Positions 41,652 through 50,205 of a DNA stretch of 64,000 bases are shown one piece after another. Source of the stretch: an uncultured Muribaculum sp. (GTDB taxonomy: Bacteria; Bacteroidota; Bacteroidia; Bacteroidales; Muribaculaceae); contig CAJUMZ010000005.1 of the NCBI GenBank assembly GCA_910587665.1, positions 62,001 through 126,000 on the forward strand, read 5' to 3'. The number at the start of each line of letters is the position of its first letter. Positions within the stretch are counted from its first letter, which is position 1. The translations under genes were made by a program, and so were the position numbers. Below the pieces are notes generated by a model, which saw only the letters and a program-made list of their open reading frames with translations, did not search any database and had not been told where the DNA came from.

Positions 41652-44600
41652 TTAATATCCGAGATAATTGGTCTTATATGATGCTATCTCTTCATCCGTA
41701 AGTTCGCGCACAAGCCTTACAGTAGCATCATTCGCATAGTTCGCCGTTGCAGTGACGAATTTTGGAGGATTAATACTGGTATCATAATCTTGAAGTGCTG
41801 TAACCGAAAAATTACTCGCTTTGACTTCTGTGTCAGTGCTTTTGGTCATTGACATATATATAGCAATGGCAGAGCCATATCCTCCCATACTTCCACCGGA
41901 TTGATGTAACCAGCACATTGTCGGAATGTCTTTGCCGTTTTTCATCGTTTTGATATCTGAAACCATGAATGTTCTCCATTTTGTAAAAATTACTCTATTA
42001 TTAATGAGATTATTCCATTCTTCAGGTTGCGGCAGTCTCCACTTATCCTTGTTTTCTTCCTTGTAAAACGGAGAATATCGACCATCTTGATCGCTATGAT
42101 ATTTTGCCCAATACTCGTAAAATGATTGCAGATATTGAGCATAATTTGACGAGGCATCATTATACGTCCAATGTTTGGCGATATCATTGTATTCTTCATT
42201 CATCTCGCTTTTCGACTTTCCGGTAATATACACTGAATTGTCACTAGTACCAATAAATGGAGGATAGTAAGCGTGAGTATAATTTAATGCATCACGGCGT
42301 CCTTCCGAACTTCCGAAGGGATATTTATCAGCATCATCCCTCACTCTCGCATTGTGACCTACATTGCGGTCGGCAATAAGGAGATTCCCCACTATTATAT
42401 CGTTGAGGACATAATCATCGGAATTTTTAATCTCGACATTAAAAGTCAATCGTGATGCAGGATCATCAACTTCACCTGAGCTTGGATAGGCAATGACTGT
42501 CACGGTTCCTTTGATAGAGGGGTCACCCGGACCGGTGCGGAACGGATTAAGCCAAAATGACTGGCCGGACTTAAGTCCCGTAACTTTCCTGACATAGTCG
42601 GCCCATTTCTCGTCAGTAGGCTCTCTATCTTTAGCCGGATACCAATCTCTGCTATATTTTGGAATAAGAGCCGGTATTGATCTTCCATATTCGGTATTAT
42701 CTTCTTCGAGGTTATTATCGGGAGTAATTCTGAGGTCTATGAGCTGGTTGAAGGATGTTGTGACCTTGTATTTGAGTGTTGGGTCTTTTAGCGTGACGGT
42801 GAATTTGCGTGACGAATGGGAGGGCACCCCATTGGGATTCCCGGGCTCAAGCGAGAATGCGTCGAGCATGATCCCGTCGCCCGGATCGGGGGAGATCGAG
42901 AACCAGCGGTCTGTAGGCTCTTGGCTGATAACAACGGTGACCGGCTTTACATTCTTATCCTTGCCATCCGACTCATTTTTATCGACAAGGTATACCTCGA
43001 TTTCGGTAGTGCGGGTCTCCGTGCCGATATGGGCTGGTATGTTTAGTGTGAGGTATCCGTTGTTGGTGCCTTCCTTGGTATAGAAGGCGTCGGAACTCCA
43101 GTTGGCAATATCCTCGCCGTGTATTACTGTTGCCCATGTGTTGAACTTTGAGCCGGTGACCACCTTTAGGGAGATGTTTGCCCCGTCGGCGGGTATCTCC
43201 TGTGTGAAGGTACCTGTGTTGCCGTTGACGGTTAGCATCCTGACATTGTCTTTTGTTGACATCTGTAGCATGTAGATGTACATCTTGAGGGGCTTCTTTA
43301 TGGTTGGGCTTTCAGCCACGATCTTGTAGTAGCCGTAGCGCACGTAGTCGGTCGTGTTTTGCTCCTTCGGCCCTAACTGCACCGCAGTGTTGGAGATCTT
43401 CTTGAAAATGAACCTGTCATTCTGCTGGTCTTCGCGGTTTACCTCCTCGACATGCCATTGAAGCTCCGGATTGGTCGACACACGTAGCTCCACAAAGTCG
43501 GCCTCCGACGCCTCGCCGTTGAAGGTGAAGTGGGTCTTGTTGACGATAAGGAAGTTGCCGTCGGCGTCGCTGACGACATTGTCGTCGGTGGCATCCCACT
43601 CGTCATCGACCTGATACTCGAAGATGGGGATGTTGTCGTTGTAGGCATCCTTTTCGTTTTCGGAGCCCCTGCGCTTGACGCCCTTGATGGTGGCGCGGTA
43701 GGCGTAGTTGCGCTGCAGCGCCTGGCTCTCGCCCACATTGGCGAGGTTGAAGCGGTAGAAGGTGAGCCTGTCATCCTTTTGTCCGGACTCCGGGTCCACG
43801 TAGTATCCGGCAATCAGCAGGCAGGTGGTCGCCTTGTCGTTCTGGGCGGAGGCGGCCACGAGGTTGGGGAAGGTGTAGAGTGATGCCTCGAGCTTCTGCG
43901 TGGTCGAGCCCTCCACCATGTCGGCTGTGACCGGCATGTAGATGTCGGATGTCGACGGGTCGGTGATGGCGGTGGTCATCTCGGCGACAGTCCCGGCATT
44001 CAGTCCGTCGACGAAGTAATAGCCGGAGGTGCGGTTGTTGGCGACACGGGCATAGCGGATGTCGAGCACATGCCCTACAAGGTTGTGGATGTCGACGCGG
44101 CATATCGCCCTTGAAAACACGAACTCCGCCGACTCTGCCTCGGCGACCTTGCGCACGCCGTTTTCCTTTGTGACGGTGAAGGTGGACTCTGTCCCCTCCT
44201 TGTCAAGGAACATGCCGTAGAGCGGCAGTGCATCCACTGAGTTTTTGGTAATGTTCTTGCTGCAGTGGGCTATCAGCTTGTCCTTGATGTCGGTGAGCGT
44301 GCCTGACAGCCCCGCGAGCTTTGCCGAGAACGACTCGGCGTCGTCGCAGTAGTCATCGCCGTTGCCTACGGCAAGCACCTTGTAGCTCTTGTCTTCCACG
44401 AGGCTTTCGGGCGGGTCGAGGGAAAACTTGGTCTTGCCCGCTGTCACGGCGGCGCGTGTGTAGCCGGCATAGGCGTCGGTCTCGGCGTCTATGAAGATGA
44501 CATGCACGTGGTCAAGGGTTCTTTCGTGGGCTGTGGTGGGTACTCCCCTTGAGAGGACCATCTCCCCTTCCACACGATAGCTGACGGAAATTCCGTCGCC

Positions 44601-44693
44601 CGTGTCGGGGACTATGAATTGCTCTGTGTCGTCGCTGCAGCCTGTGATGGCCGACAGTGCAAGGAGCAGGGATGCTAAGTTAAGGTATTTCAT
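41652..44693 (-). CDS. Large fimbrial tip/minor subunit lipoprotein
   Basis: This 1013-residue lipoprotein (signal with ITGC, Cys19) is the last gene of the fimbrial operon. The N-terminal part (about 30-330) has the fimbrillin fold (FVFSRAICRVDIHNLVGHV, YVDPESGQKDDRLTFYRFNLANV). Beta-rich Ig-like repeats follow (about 380-680). A C-terminal domain (about 760-1000) reads LLIADRNVGHN, WRLPQPEEWNNLI and ATVRLVREL, resembling the FISUMP-type C-lectin domain of Bacteroidetes surface proteins. This suggests an adhesive tip. The 3' third of the gene is visibly AT-rich, while the 5' two thirds are GC-rich, hinting at domain exchange. DUF4906-like membership is likely but not certain. Confidence 0.82.
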   Translation of the reverse strand: MKYLNLASLLLALSAITGCSDDTEQFIVPDTGDGISVSYRVEGEMVLSRGVPTTAHERTLDHVHVIFIDAETDAYAGYTRAAVTAGKTKFSLDPPESLVEDKSYKVLAVGNGDDYCDDAESFSAKLAGLSGTLTDIKDKLIAHCSKNITKNSVDALPLYGMFLDKEGTESTFTVTKENGVRKVAEAESAEFVFSRAICRVDIHNLVGHVLDIRYARVANNRTSGYYFVDGLNAGTVAEMTTAITDPSTSDIYMPVTADMVEGSTTQKLEASLYTFPNLVAASAQNDKATTCLLIAGYYVDPESGQKDDRLTFYRFNLANVGESQALQRNYAYRATIKGVKRRGSENEKDAYNDNIPIFEYQVDDEWDATDDNVVSDADGNFLIVNKTHFTFNGEASEADFVELRVSTNPELQWHVEEVNREDQQNDRFIFKKISNTAVQLGPKEQNTTDYVRYGYYKIVAESPTIKKPLKMYIYMLQMSTKDNVRMLTVNGNTGTFTQEIPADGANISLKVVTGSKFNTWATVIHGEDIANWSSDAFYTKEGTNNGYLTLNIPAHIGTETRTTEIEVYLVDKNESDGKDKNVKPVTVVISQEPTDRWFSISPDPGDGIMLDAFSLEPGNPNGVPSHSSRKFTVTLKDPTLKYKVTTSFNQLIDLRITPDNNLEEDNTEYGRSIPALIPKYSRDWYPAKDREPTDEKWADYVRKVTGLKSGQSFWLNPFRTGPGDPSIKGTVTVIAYPSSGEVDDPASRLTFNVEIKNSDDYVLNDIIVGNLLIADRNVGHNARVRDDADKYPFGSSEGRRDALNYTHAYYPPFIGTSDNSVYITGKSKSEMNEEYNDIAKHWTYNDASSNYAQYLQSFYEYWAKYHSDQDGRYSPFYKEENKDKWRLPQPEEWNNLINNRVIFTKWRTFMVSDIKTMKNGKDIPTMCWLHQSGGSMGGYGSAIAIYMSMTKSTDTEVKASNFSVTALQDYDTSINPPKFVTATANYANDATVRLVRELTDEEIASYKTNYLGY

Positions 44694-44707
44694 TTTCGGT
44701 TATATTG

Positions 44708-44787
44708 TTTTCGAGTTGTCAGAGTTGTCAGTTGTAGGGTCGACCGGAAGGTCGACCGTTTTCGGGTTGTAGGGTCGACCGGTGTCA
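44708..44787. repeat. Fimbrial-locus repeat between tip and minor subunit genes
   Basis: TTTTCGAGTTGTCAG and GTTGTAGGGTCGACCGG units occur here twice, with a GGTCGACC-GGAA-GGTCGACC hairpin at 44738-44757. Related copies lie at 48676-48790, 45942-45974 and 51942-51978. Confidence 0.7.
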
Positions 44788-46257
44788 GACCTGTCCGGGG
44801 ATGTTGCCGCCGTCGAGCCAGTCGGAGTGGTCGCGGTCGCCTGAGCCGGCGCGCTGTTGGATTATGTTGACGATGAGGCGGAGGCGCGGGGTGACGTAGA
44901 TCTGTAGCTGTGCGGTTCGGCTGTCGGTGTCGTCGGGGAGGGCGGTGATCGCCTTGACGGTGAGGGTGCCCGCGCCGTTTTCGTCGAGCGTGGCGGGGAG
45001 CGCCACCGAGAAGTTGGCGGCGTCACCCTCCTCCGCCCACACGGTCTCCCAGAGCGAGGGGTCGACATTGGTGGAGAGCGAGAGTGTAGCCTCGGCGCCC
45101 TCCTCCGGGCCTATGACGGCGGTGCGCGGCATCGCTATCCAGTTTGCCCCGTCGAAGGCGACGTCATTGTTGATGTCCTCCCACTCGGTTATCGTCGCGT
45201 CGATCGAGGTGACTATGCTGTGGTAGGCTTCCTCGGGGGTGGGCTCGCCGGGTCCGTTGACGGCGGTGACGGTGATGTTGTAGCTGTGGTTGCGGAGCAC
45301 GTCGGTGAGCATCCCGTCGGCGCCCTTGAAGTCGACGCGGTAGTAGCATGGCTGCGTGGCTCCCCGGTAGCTGCCGCCCACGATTATCGCCGCGCGGTTG
45401 AGGCGGTTGTCGTCGTCAGGCTCGCCGCTGCCGCCCATCCTTATGTCGGCCTCGGCGAGGTAGAGCCGCGGGCTTGCGGCGGTAAGATCGCAGGAGGGGT
45501 CGGGGTCCAGTGTGGAGTTGCCCGCGGGGAGCGACGGCGCAGTGGCGACATTGCCTGATACGTTTTCAATTGAGGGGATGAGGAGCATCATTGACGACGC
45601 CTTCATCACCTGCATCGTAGCGGGGAAGAAGAGCGACGCGGGCACTTTGTCGGCGTCGACGCCGAGGGTGACGCGGGCACGGTCGCGCAGCAGCGTGATA
45701 CTGAGCCCCTGAGCGCGGAGCGAGGTGTCGACAAGGGTGGATGCGATGCCCCACATGGTCAGCCGCGTGTCGGACTGTCCGGGGGCGCCGACGGTGAGTG
45801 TCGCCTGCACCTGGCTGTAGGTCATGCCCGCTGAGATGTCGGCGGCGCGCGCCGCGGCGTTTGCCACGGTCACCACGGCGAGCCTCGCGGGGGTTGTGGC
45901 GGGGTCGACGCCTATGCGGAGGTCGAAGGAGTAGCGGGTGGGGGTTGTCAAGTTTTCAGTTGTCGGGTTGTCCTGTATGTTGGATGCCGGCACGACCCTG
46001 TAGAGGGTGGCGGGCAATGAGTTTTCATCGGGGGTGAACAGCATGACGAGCAGGTCGTCGACTGTCGATTCGTCGGCGTCGGTCATCGAGCGTGACCGCT
46101 CCGGCTGACGCGAGGGCATGCTGACGGTGATCTTGACGGCCATCGAGTCGCCGGGGGTGTCGCCGGAGCTCCCGTCATGCCTGCCGGAGTCGGAGCATCC
46201 GGTGGAGGCGCACATGAGCAGCAGGGCTGTCAGCAGGTATATGTGGGCGTGTTTCAT
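44785..46257 (-). CDS. Fimbrial minor subunit lipoprotein (Mfa-like)
   Basis: This 490-residue lipoprotein (lipobox STGC, Cys21) is very GC-rich. The N-terminal half has the fimbrillin features seen in Mfa/FimC-E proteins: DDLLVMLFTPDENSLPATLY near 70-90, a beta sandwich, and the FFPATMQVMKA region. The second half has VAFDGANWIAMPRTAVIG and a repeated Ig-like part ending in IYVTPRLRLIVNIIQQ, which resembles BACON-type strands. Residues QDNPTTENLTTP are encoded by a dispersed repeat. It lies 11 bp after mfa2 on the minus strand. It is probably an accessory subunit near the tip. Confidence 0.75.
   Translation of the reverse strand: MKHAHIYLLTALLLMCASTGCSDSGRHDGSSGDTPGDSMAVKITVSMPSRQPERSRSMTDADESTVDDLLVMLFTPDENSLPATLYRVVPASNIQDNPTTENLTTPTRYSFDLRIGVDPATTPARLAVVTVANAAARAADISAGMTYSQVQATLTVGAPGQSDTRLTMWGIASTLVDTSLRAQGLSITLLRDRARVTLGVDADKVPASLFFPATMQVMKASSMMLLIPSIENVSGNVATAPSLPAGNSTLDPDPSCDLTAASPRLYLAEADIRMGGSGEPDDDNRLNRAAIIVGGSYRGATQPCYYRVDFKGADGMLTDVLRNHSYNITVTAVNGPGEPTPEEAYHSIVTSIDATITEWEDINNDVAFDGANWIAMPRTAVIGPEEGAEATLSLSTNVDPSLWETVWAEEGDAANFSVALPATLDENGAGTLTVKAITALPDDTDSRTAQLQIYVTPRLRLIVNIIQQRAGSGDRDHSDWLDGGNIPGQV
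45942..45974. repeat. Dispersed TTGTC/TTTTC repeat inside a fimbrial gene
   Basis: The run GTTGTCAAGTTTTCAGTTG followed by TCGGGTTGTCC matches the intergenic repeat family of this locus and is translated as QDNPTTENLTTP on the minus strand. Confidence 0.6.
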
Positions 46258-46268
46258 CTTTCGGGGTG

Positions 46269-47186
46269 TTATTGCAGTGCGACGTCATACTCCACCACCT
46301 GCCATCCGTTGACGCTGACCGCCACGTCGAGGCGGTCGTCGCCGGGGGTGATGAGGAAGTACACGTGAAATTCATCCAATAGGTCAAAGTCGATGCCGGA
46401 GTGCTCGTTGATCAGACCGGTGAGGGAGCCGTCGTAGACGGTCGTGCCCCCGAGGTCGACGTTGAGCCGCGAGTCGTCGTCGCTGTCGAGCATCATCGTG
46501 GTGTAGGAGTGGACCGAGCCTGACAGGTCGTCGGCGCGGGAGAGAGCCTCCACGGCGGGTGCGTACTCGGTCGGGAGGGTGCCCTCCGGGATGTTGCCGT
46601 AGGCGTCACATGCGCCGTTGGTGGCGGTTATGCCCGACGAGGGGTGCATCGGGAGCGAGTGTCCCGGCGAGGCGGCGACGGTCACGGTCACGTCGTTGGA
46701 GAGCTTGTGGAGGTCGATGTCGTAGGCGGGGGTTATGTCGCCGTTGACGAGCAGGTCGGTGGTGAGGTTGTGCCACAGGTGCTCGCGCTCCTGCGCGACG
46801 GTGCCGGTGGCGGCGTCGGGGGGCAGTGAGAGTGCCATGGCGTCAAGCGACGCGCCCGGGTCGATCTCGTAGCGCGACTTCACGCCGCCCCATGTCACGA
46901 GGGTGAACCTCCCCGGCGGCACGTGCCACTCCACGGAGTTTTCGCCGTCAAGCTCGGCGGCGGAGAGCGAGCGTGACGCCGCGAGGCTTCCCGTCGCCGT
47001 GTCGTACAGGTACAGGCGCAGGGTCTCCACCTCCTCGCCGAACAGGTCGGTGTCCTCCACGTTGTAGAGGTAGGTGAAGTGGAGGCGCAGCGGGAACAGG
47101 CAGTCGTCACGGTTGTCGCGGATGCAGCCCGTCAGGGCGAGCGCCGCGACCAGGGCCGACAGTGGTCTAAGCAGGTTCATTGTCAT
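46269..47186 (-). CDS. mfa2: Mfa2/FimB-type fimbrial anchor lipoprotein
   Basis: This 305-residue protein has a lipobox LTGC (Cys21 from the first Met; the Met at 47180 is also possible). It has the anchor-family start CIRDNRDDCLFPLRLHFTYL, the ETLRLYLYDTATGSL strand and a C-terminal DEFHVYFLITPGDDRLDVAV. FimB/Mfa2 proteins anchor and limit the length of the fimbria in the outer membrane. It is placed directly after mfa1 with a 72-bp gap containing an inverted repeat, and overlaps none of its neighbours. The gene is markedly GC-rich. Confidence 0.87.
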   Translation of the reverse strand: MTMNLLRPLSALVAALALTGCIRDNRDDCLFPLRLHFTYLYNVEDTDLFGEEVETLRLYLYDTATGSLAASRSLSAAELDGENSVEWHVPPGRFTLVTWGGVKSRYEIDPGASLDAMALSLPPDAATGTVAQEREHLWHNLTTDLLVNGDITPAYDIDLHKLSNDVTVTVAASPGHSLPMHPSSGITATNGACDAYGNIPEGTLPTEYAPAVEALSRADDLSGSVHSYTTMMLDSDDDSRLNVDLGGTTVYDGSLTGLINEHSGIDFDLLDEFHVYFLITPGDDRLDVAVSVNGWQVVEYDVALQ

Positions 47187-47199
47187 TGGGTTAGTGGCT

Positions 47200-47248
47200 T
47201 TAAGGTCGTTAGGGTCGCTAAAGACTTTAATGACCCTGACGACCTTAA
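47200..47248. repeat. Inverted repeat between mfa1 and mfa2
   Basis: TTAAGGTCGTTAGGGTC (47200-47216) and GACCCTGACGACCTTAA (47232-47248) pair with one mismatch over a 15-nt loop. A related element sits at 63845-63876. Confidence 0.75.
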
Positions 47249-47258
47249 AGCCTTGGGT

Positions 47259-48632
47259 TTATTGAAGGGTGGTGTTGTTCATGTCAACTGCGGTCCAGGG
47301 GTCGATCAGGATGGTGGTGGCGAGCCATGCATCCGACTCAAGCGGCTGGTCGGGGTCGGTGGGCACCACGCCGGGGGCGTTGGGCGCGCCGAGTGCCTTG
47401 ATGTCGGTCACAGAGATCTTGTAGAAGTGGTTGCGGAGCGCGCAATACTTGTCGGGACCGTCGGCTGCAGCGGAGGGATTGGTGACAAGGTTGACACGGT
47501 AATATGTATGGCCGTTTTCATATTTAAATACCTCATATGATTCGTCAAACCCGGCGTCGGTAATTAGGTTGGAGGCAACGGACTCGTCGGAAAAATAGAG
47601 TATGTTGTATTCCTTGTCGGCTGCAAAAATGTAGGATGCGGTCTCGGCGTCATGCTTTGCTAGCACATAGAACGTGCCGTCGCTGCCGAGAGAGCCCGTA
47701 AGGTCATATGTGCCTGTCGCTGTGTCGTATCCGGTGCAAACGGACTTCGGAGCGGCTTTCAGGCGAACAAGGGCAAACGTCGTGTTGCCGGTGACGGGAT
47801 GCTCGTTGTATGCCTCACCTGTGTACCTTGAGTTGGCGACCTTGCCGTCAAATGTATTCACCGCATTGCAGAACATGTTGTCTGCCACGGTTTCCGGGAC
47901 TGCGGTGTAGCCCGCATAGGTGCCGTTGGCGCTCTCGCCCCCTGTAGGGGTATAGTTGCCGGCGGTCAGCCACATTTTCTCGGCAAGCTGCATCATGGTA
48001 AACTTAGCGCCGCTGAAGTCGGCATTGATTGTGGGACGCACGGTTACGTTGCCCTTTGAGTCGCCATACTTGAGTTGCGTCTTGGTGGCGGCGCGTCTTA
48101 CATTGACATTAACCTTGCAGGGATCAGCCTCGGTTGACTTGACTATGGTGACCTCCGCGTTGCCGGCCATGAGGAAATTGCCGCTCTTGGCAATGTCATC
48201 CGCAAGGGCGTTAAAAAGGATGCCCTCAAAGTCGGACAGGCGTGTCTTCTCCACAGTGGCGGTATAGGTGGCACCGTCAACCTTGAGGTCGCCGGCAACG
48301 GCATAGACCACCTTTTCACCCGTGGTGAGCTTCACCGGGCCAAGTGCCTTGTTTGCCGCGGCACCGGATGTGATCTTTTCATCTATCTCAAGGATGCCGT
48401 TTGAAAAGATGTAGATGTGGAGGGTCTTGATCTGTTGCTCGGTTAACTCTGCGTTGGGGTCGCCGTTTGATGCACGGGAGCCATCATCGGTGGGCAATGA
48501 CAGGTTGAAGGTTGCCCAGGTGGTCTCGCCGCGCGCGATGTTCTGGGTGGCGTCGACGGGTGTGTCGGAGGAGCATGACGAGAGTGTCATTGCGGCAAGC
48601 GCGGTTGCCGCTAAAATCAGTTTTAGATTCAT
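47259..48632 (-). CDS. mfa1: Mfa1-family major fimbrial subunit
   Basis: This 457-residue prolipoprotein has lipobox LSSC (Cys20). Fimbrillin strands follow (IKTLHIYIFSNGILEIDEKI near 68-87, KVVYAVAGDL), and a C-terminal strand ATTILIDPWTAVDM fits the donor strand that fills the next subunit. In Porphyromonas the mature pilin is made by cleavage after an arginine near the N-terminus; the Arg34 in QNIARGETTW is a candidate here. Gene order (OmpA-like, major subunit, anchor, minor, tip) supports a type V pilus operon. Domain order and length (typical 450-560) agree. Confidence 0.88.
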   Translation of the reverse strand: MNLKLILAATALAAMTLSSCSSDTPVDATQNIARGETTWATFNLSLPTDDGSRASNGDPNAELTEQQIKTLHIYIFSNGILEIDEKITSGAAANKALGPVKLTTGEKVVYAVAGDLKVDGATYTATVEKTRLSDFEGILFNALADDIAKSGNFLMAGNAEVTIVKSTEADPCKVNVNVRRAATKTQLKYGDSKGNVTVRPTINADFSGAKFTMMQLAEKMWLTAGNYTPTGGESANGTYAGYTAVPETVADNMFCNAVNTFDGKVANSRYTGEAYNEHPVTGNTTFALVRLKAAPKSVCTGYDTATGTYDLTGSLGSDGTFYVLAKHDAETASYIFAADKEYNILYFSDESVASNLITDAGFDESYEVFKYENGHTYYRVNLVTNPSAAADGPDKYCALRNHFYKISVTDIKALGAPNAPGVVPTDPDQPLESDAWLATTILIDPWTAVDMNNTTLQ

Positions 48633-48675
48633 AATTGGTTAGTTAAAAATAGTTAGTAGTTGGTTTATTTGGTTT

Positions 48676-48790
48676 TCAAGTTTTCGAGTTTTCGAGTTGT
48701 CAGTTGTAGGGGCGACCGGAAGGTCGACCGGGGTCAGTTGTCGGTTGTAGGGGCGACAGGGAGGTCGACCGCGGTCGGTTTTCGGGTGGT
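48676..48790. repeat. Fimbrial-locus repeat upstream of mfa1
   Basis: Units TTTTCGAGTT, GTTGTAGGGGCGACCGG and AGGTCGACCG recur twice in tandem here. The second copy is read through the end of the DUF3575 gene, supplying its last residues TAVDLPVAPTTDN. Confidence 0.7.
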
Positions 48791-49990
48791 CTCGATGCTG
48801 GTGGTGATGCGGCTATAGTTGATCACACACTCGATGCGCCTCGTGGCGGGGAGCTTGGTGGCGAGGAGAGTGCGGAACAGCGAGCCTCCGCCCATGGCGC
48901 GCAGCTTGCGCTCGCGGCTGTCAAGGTCGGGGTCGGCCATGAGGGCGCGCTTGCCCGGGAAGTCGACGCTATCCCAGTCCTCACCCTTCCCCTCCGAGTG
49001 GATGAGATACTGCAGGTCGGGCCGCAGCGACGAGATCAGGTCGGCGGCGGCACGGGCGCGCTCCTCCGACAGCACGAGGTTGCGCTGCGCGCCGCCCTCA
49101 AGCGAGCTGTAGCCCACGATGTCTATCGAGTGGATGCGAAGCGTCGGGTCGGAGGCATAGCGGTCAATGAACGCCATCAGCGAGTCGATGCGCGCGGCGT
49201 TGTCGCCCAGCATCGGCTCTATGCGCGAGCTTGACAGCGGGTACACAAGGCGCAGTGCATAGTCGGCGTGGATCACTTTCTGACGCTCGCGGATGGTGTC
49301 GGTGAGGTCGCGTACGACCGTGTCGCGCTCCAGGCGGGTGAGGTAGACGGTGTCGACGCGCACCCGCTCGACAATGCGCTCGACTGTCTCCACGCGCGGC
49401 TTGCGCGGCTCTTTCGACCCGAAGCGGTAGATCAGACTCAGGGCAAGCTTCGTGGGACCCACGTAGGTCTTGGTGCCGGAGCCGATGCGCTCGCCGCAGT
49501 CGCCGCAGGTGTAGCGGTCGTAGGAGGAGTGGATCACACCCACGCCCACCGAGCCCTCCATCGCCCAGCGGCGGTTGAAGTTCCAGCGGTATCCGTAGGA
49601 GAGCCCGCCGCCGATGCCCCATCCCTCGTAACGGTAGTCGAGCGTCGACGGGTACATATTATAAGGTAGCTGTATGCGGTTCAGGTTATACTCGCCCCCT
49701 ATGAGGTGCACGCCCAGAAAATGACCATTCAGACGCTCGCCCGGCCACCAGCGCAGCTCCGGCTGGATGAGCCAGTGCTTCATCTTCACACCCTTCGAGA
49801 AGGTCCACGGGTTGTACGCCCCCATTAGGTCGATCGAGAGATGGCGGTCAATCCCCGCCTCAGCCCCCAGGCTGATGGTCGACCCAAGGTCATAAAGAAG
49901 GTTAGTCTTGATGCTCGCCGCCTCATCGCCGCGGGCGGTGAGCGTTGACATCATTATGGTTGTGAAAAATAGAGTCAGGTACTTTTTCAT
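48734..49990 (-). CDS. DUF3575/OmpA-type outer-membrane protein
   Basis: This 418-residue protein has a signal peptide, an N-terminal DUF3575 beta-barrel-like domain (about 25-195, IKTNLLYDLGSTISLGAEAG, WLIQPELRWWPGERLNGHFLG) and a hydrophilic linker. A C-terminal OmpA peptidoglycan-binding-like domain spans about 265-395 (IHSIDIVGYSSLEGGAQRN, LSEERARAAADLISSL). Such proteins commonly head fimbrial operons in Bacteroidales and may support assembly. It is the first gene of the minus-strand operon. The final residues come from a dispersed repeat. Confidence 0.85.
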   Translation of the reverse strand: MKKYLTLFFTTIMMSTLTARGDEAASIKTNLLYDLGSTISLGAEAGIDRHLSIDLMGAYNPWTFSKGVKMKHWLIQPELRWWPGERLNGHFLGVHLIGGEYNLNRIQLPYNMYPSTLDYRYEGWGIGGGLSYGYRWNFNRRWAMEGSVGVGVIHSSYDRYTCGDCGERIGSGTKTYVGPTKLALSLIYRFGSKEPRKPRVETVERIVERVRVDTVYLTRLERDTVVRDLTDTIRERQKVIHADYALRLVYPLSSSRIEPMLGDNAARIDSLMAFIDRYASDPTLRIHSIDIVGYSSLEGGAQRNLVLSEERARAAADLISSLRPDLQYLIHSEGKGEDWDSVDFPGKRALMADPDLDSRERKLRAMGGGSLFRTLLATKLPATRRIECVINYSRITTSIETTRKPTAVDLPVAPTTDN

Positions 49991-50066
49991 TGCTGAGGTT
50001 TGATGGTAAGACGTCGGTTAGTTAGATCGGTTGACAATGCGGCTTGTGCCGTTGAATTGATGACGG

Positions 50067-50074
50067 CAAAATTA
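50067..50074 (-). promoter_or_regulatory. Candidate promoter -7 box of the fimbrial operon, proximal
   Basis: CAAAATTA reads TAATTTTG on the minus strand, 76 bp from the ATG. The 20-nt-upstream position falls at the edge of the G9 tract. Confidence 0.55.
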
Positions 50075-50100
50075 TATCACGCACGTAACTTGTTGAAAAT

Positions 50101-50109
50101 GGGGGGGGG
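50101..50109 (+). repeat. Run of nine G in the divergent fimbria/regulator region
   Basis: Nine consecutive G on the plus strand, followed by TACAAG and a further run of five G. It lies between two candidate minus-strand -7 boxes (50067-50074 and 50123-50130). Homopolymer tracts of this length often slip during replication. Confidence 0.7.
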
Positions 50110-50122
50110 TACAAGTGGGGGA

Positions 50123-50130
50123 CAAATTTA
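50123..50130 (-). promoter_or_regulatory. Candidate promoter -7 box of the fimbrial operon, distal
   Basis: CAAATTTA reads TAAATTTG on the minus strand; a transcript from it would carry the G9 tract (as C9) in its leader. Confidence 0.45.
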
Positions 50131-50170
50131 TCAAAAGCATAGAAAGTTGGGGTATAGGTGTATGTACCCC

Positions 50171-50201
50171 TTGGATGATTCGGCGCAAGAAGCTAAATTT
50201 G
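50171..50201 (+). promoter_or_regulatory. Promoter of the TPR/HTH regulator, with very short leader
   Basis: TTG (50171-50173) and TAAATTTG (50194-50201) are 20 nt apart. The ATG at 50206 follows only four bases later, so the transcript is probably leaderless. Confidence 0.65.
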
Positions 50202-50205
50202 CGGT

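Noticed and set aside
44862..45068. Arginine/proline-rich frames inside the GC-rich fimbrial genes
   Set aside because: High GC creates long off-frame reading; products are low-complexity and overlap genuine lipoprotein genes with signal peptides.
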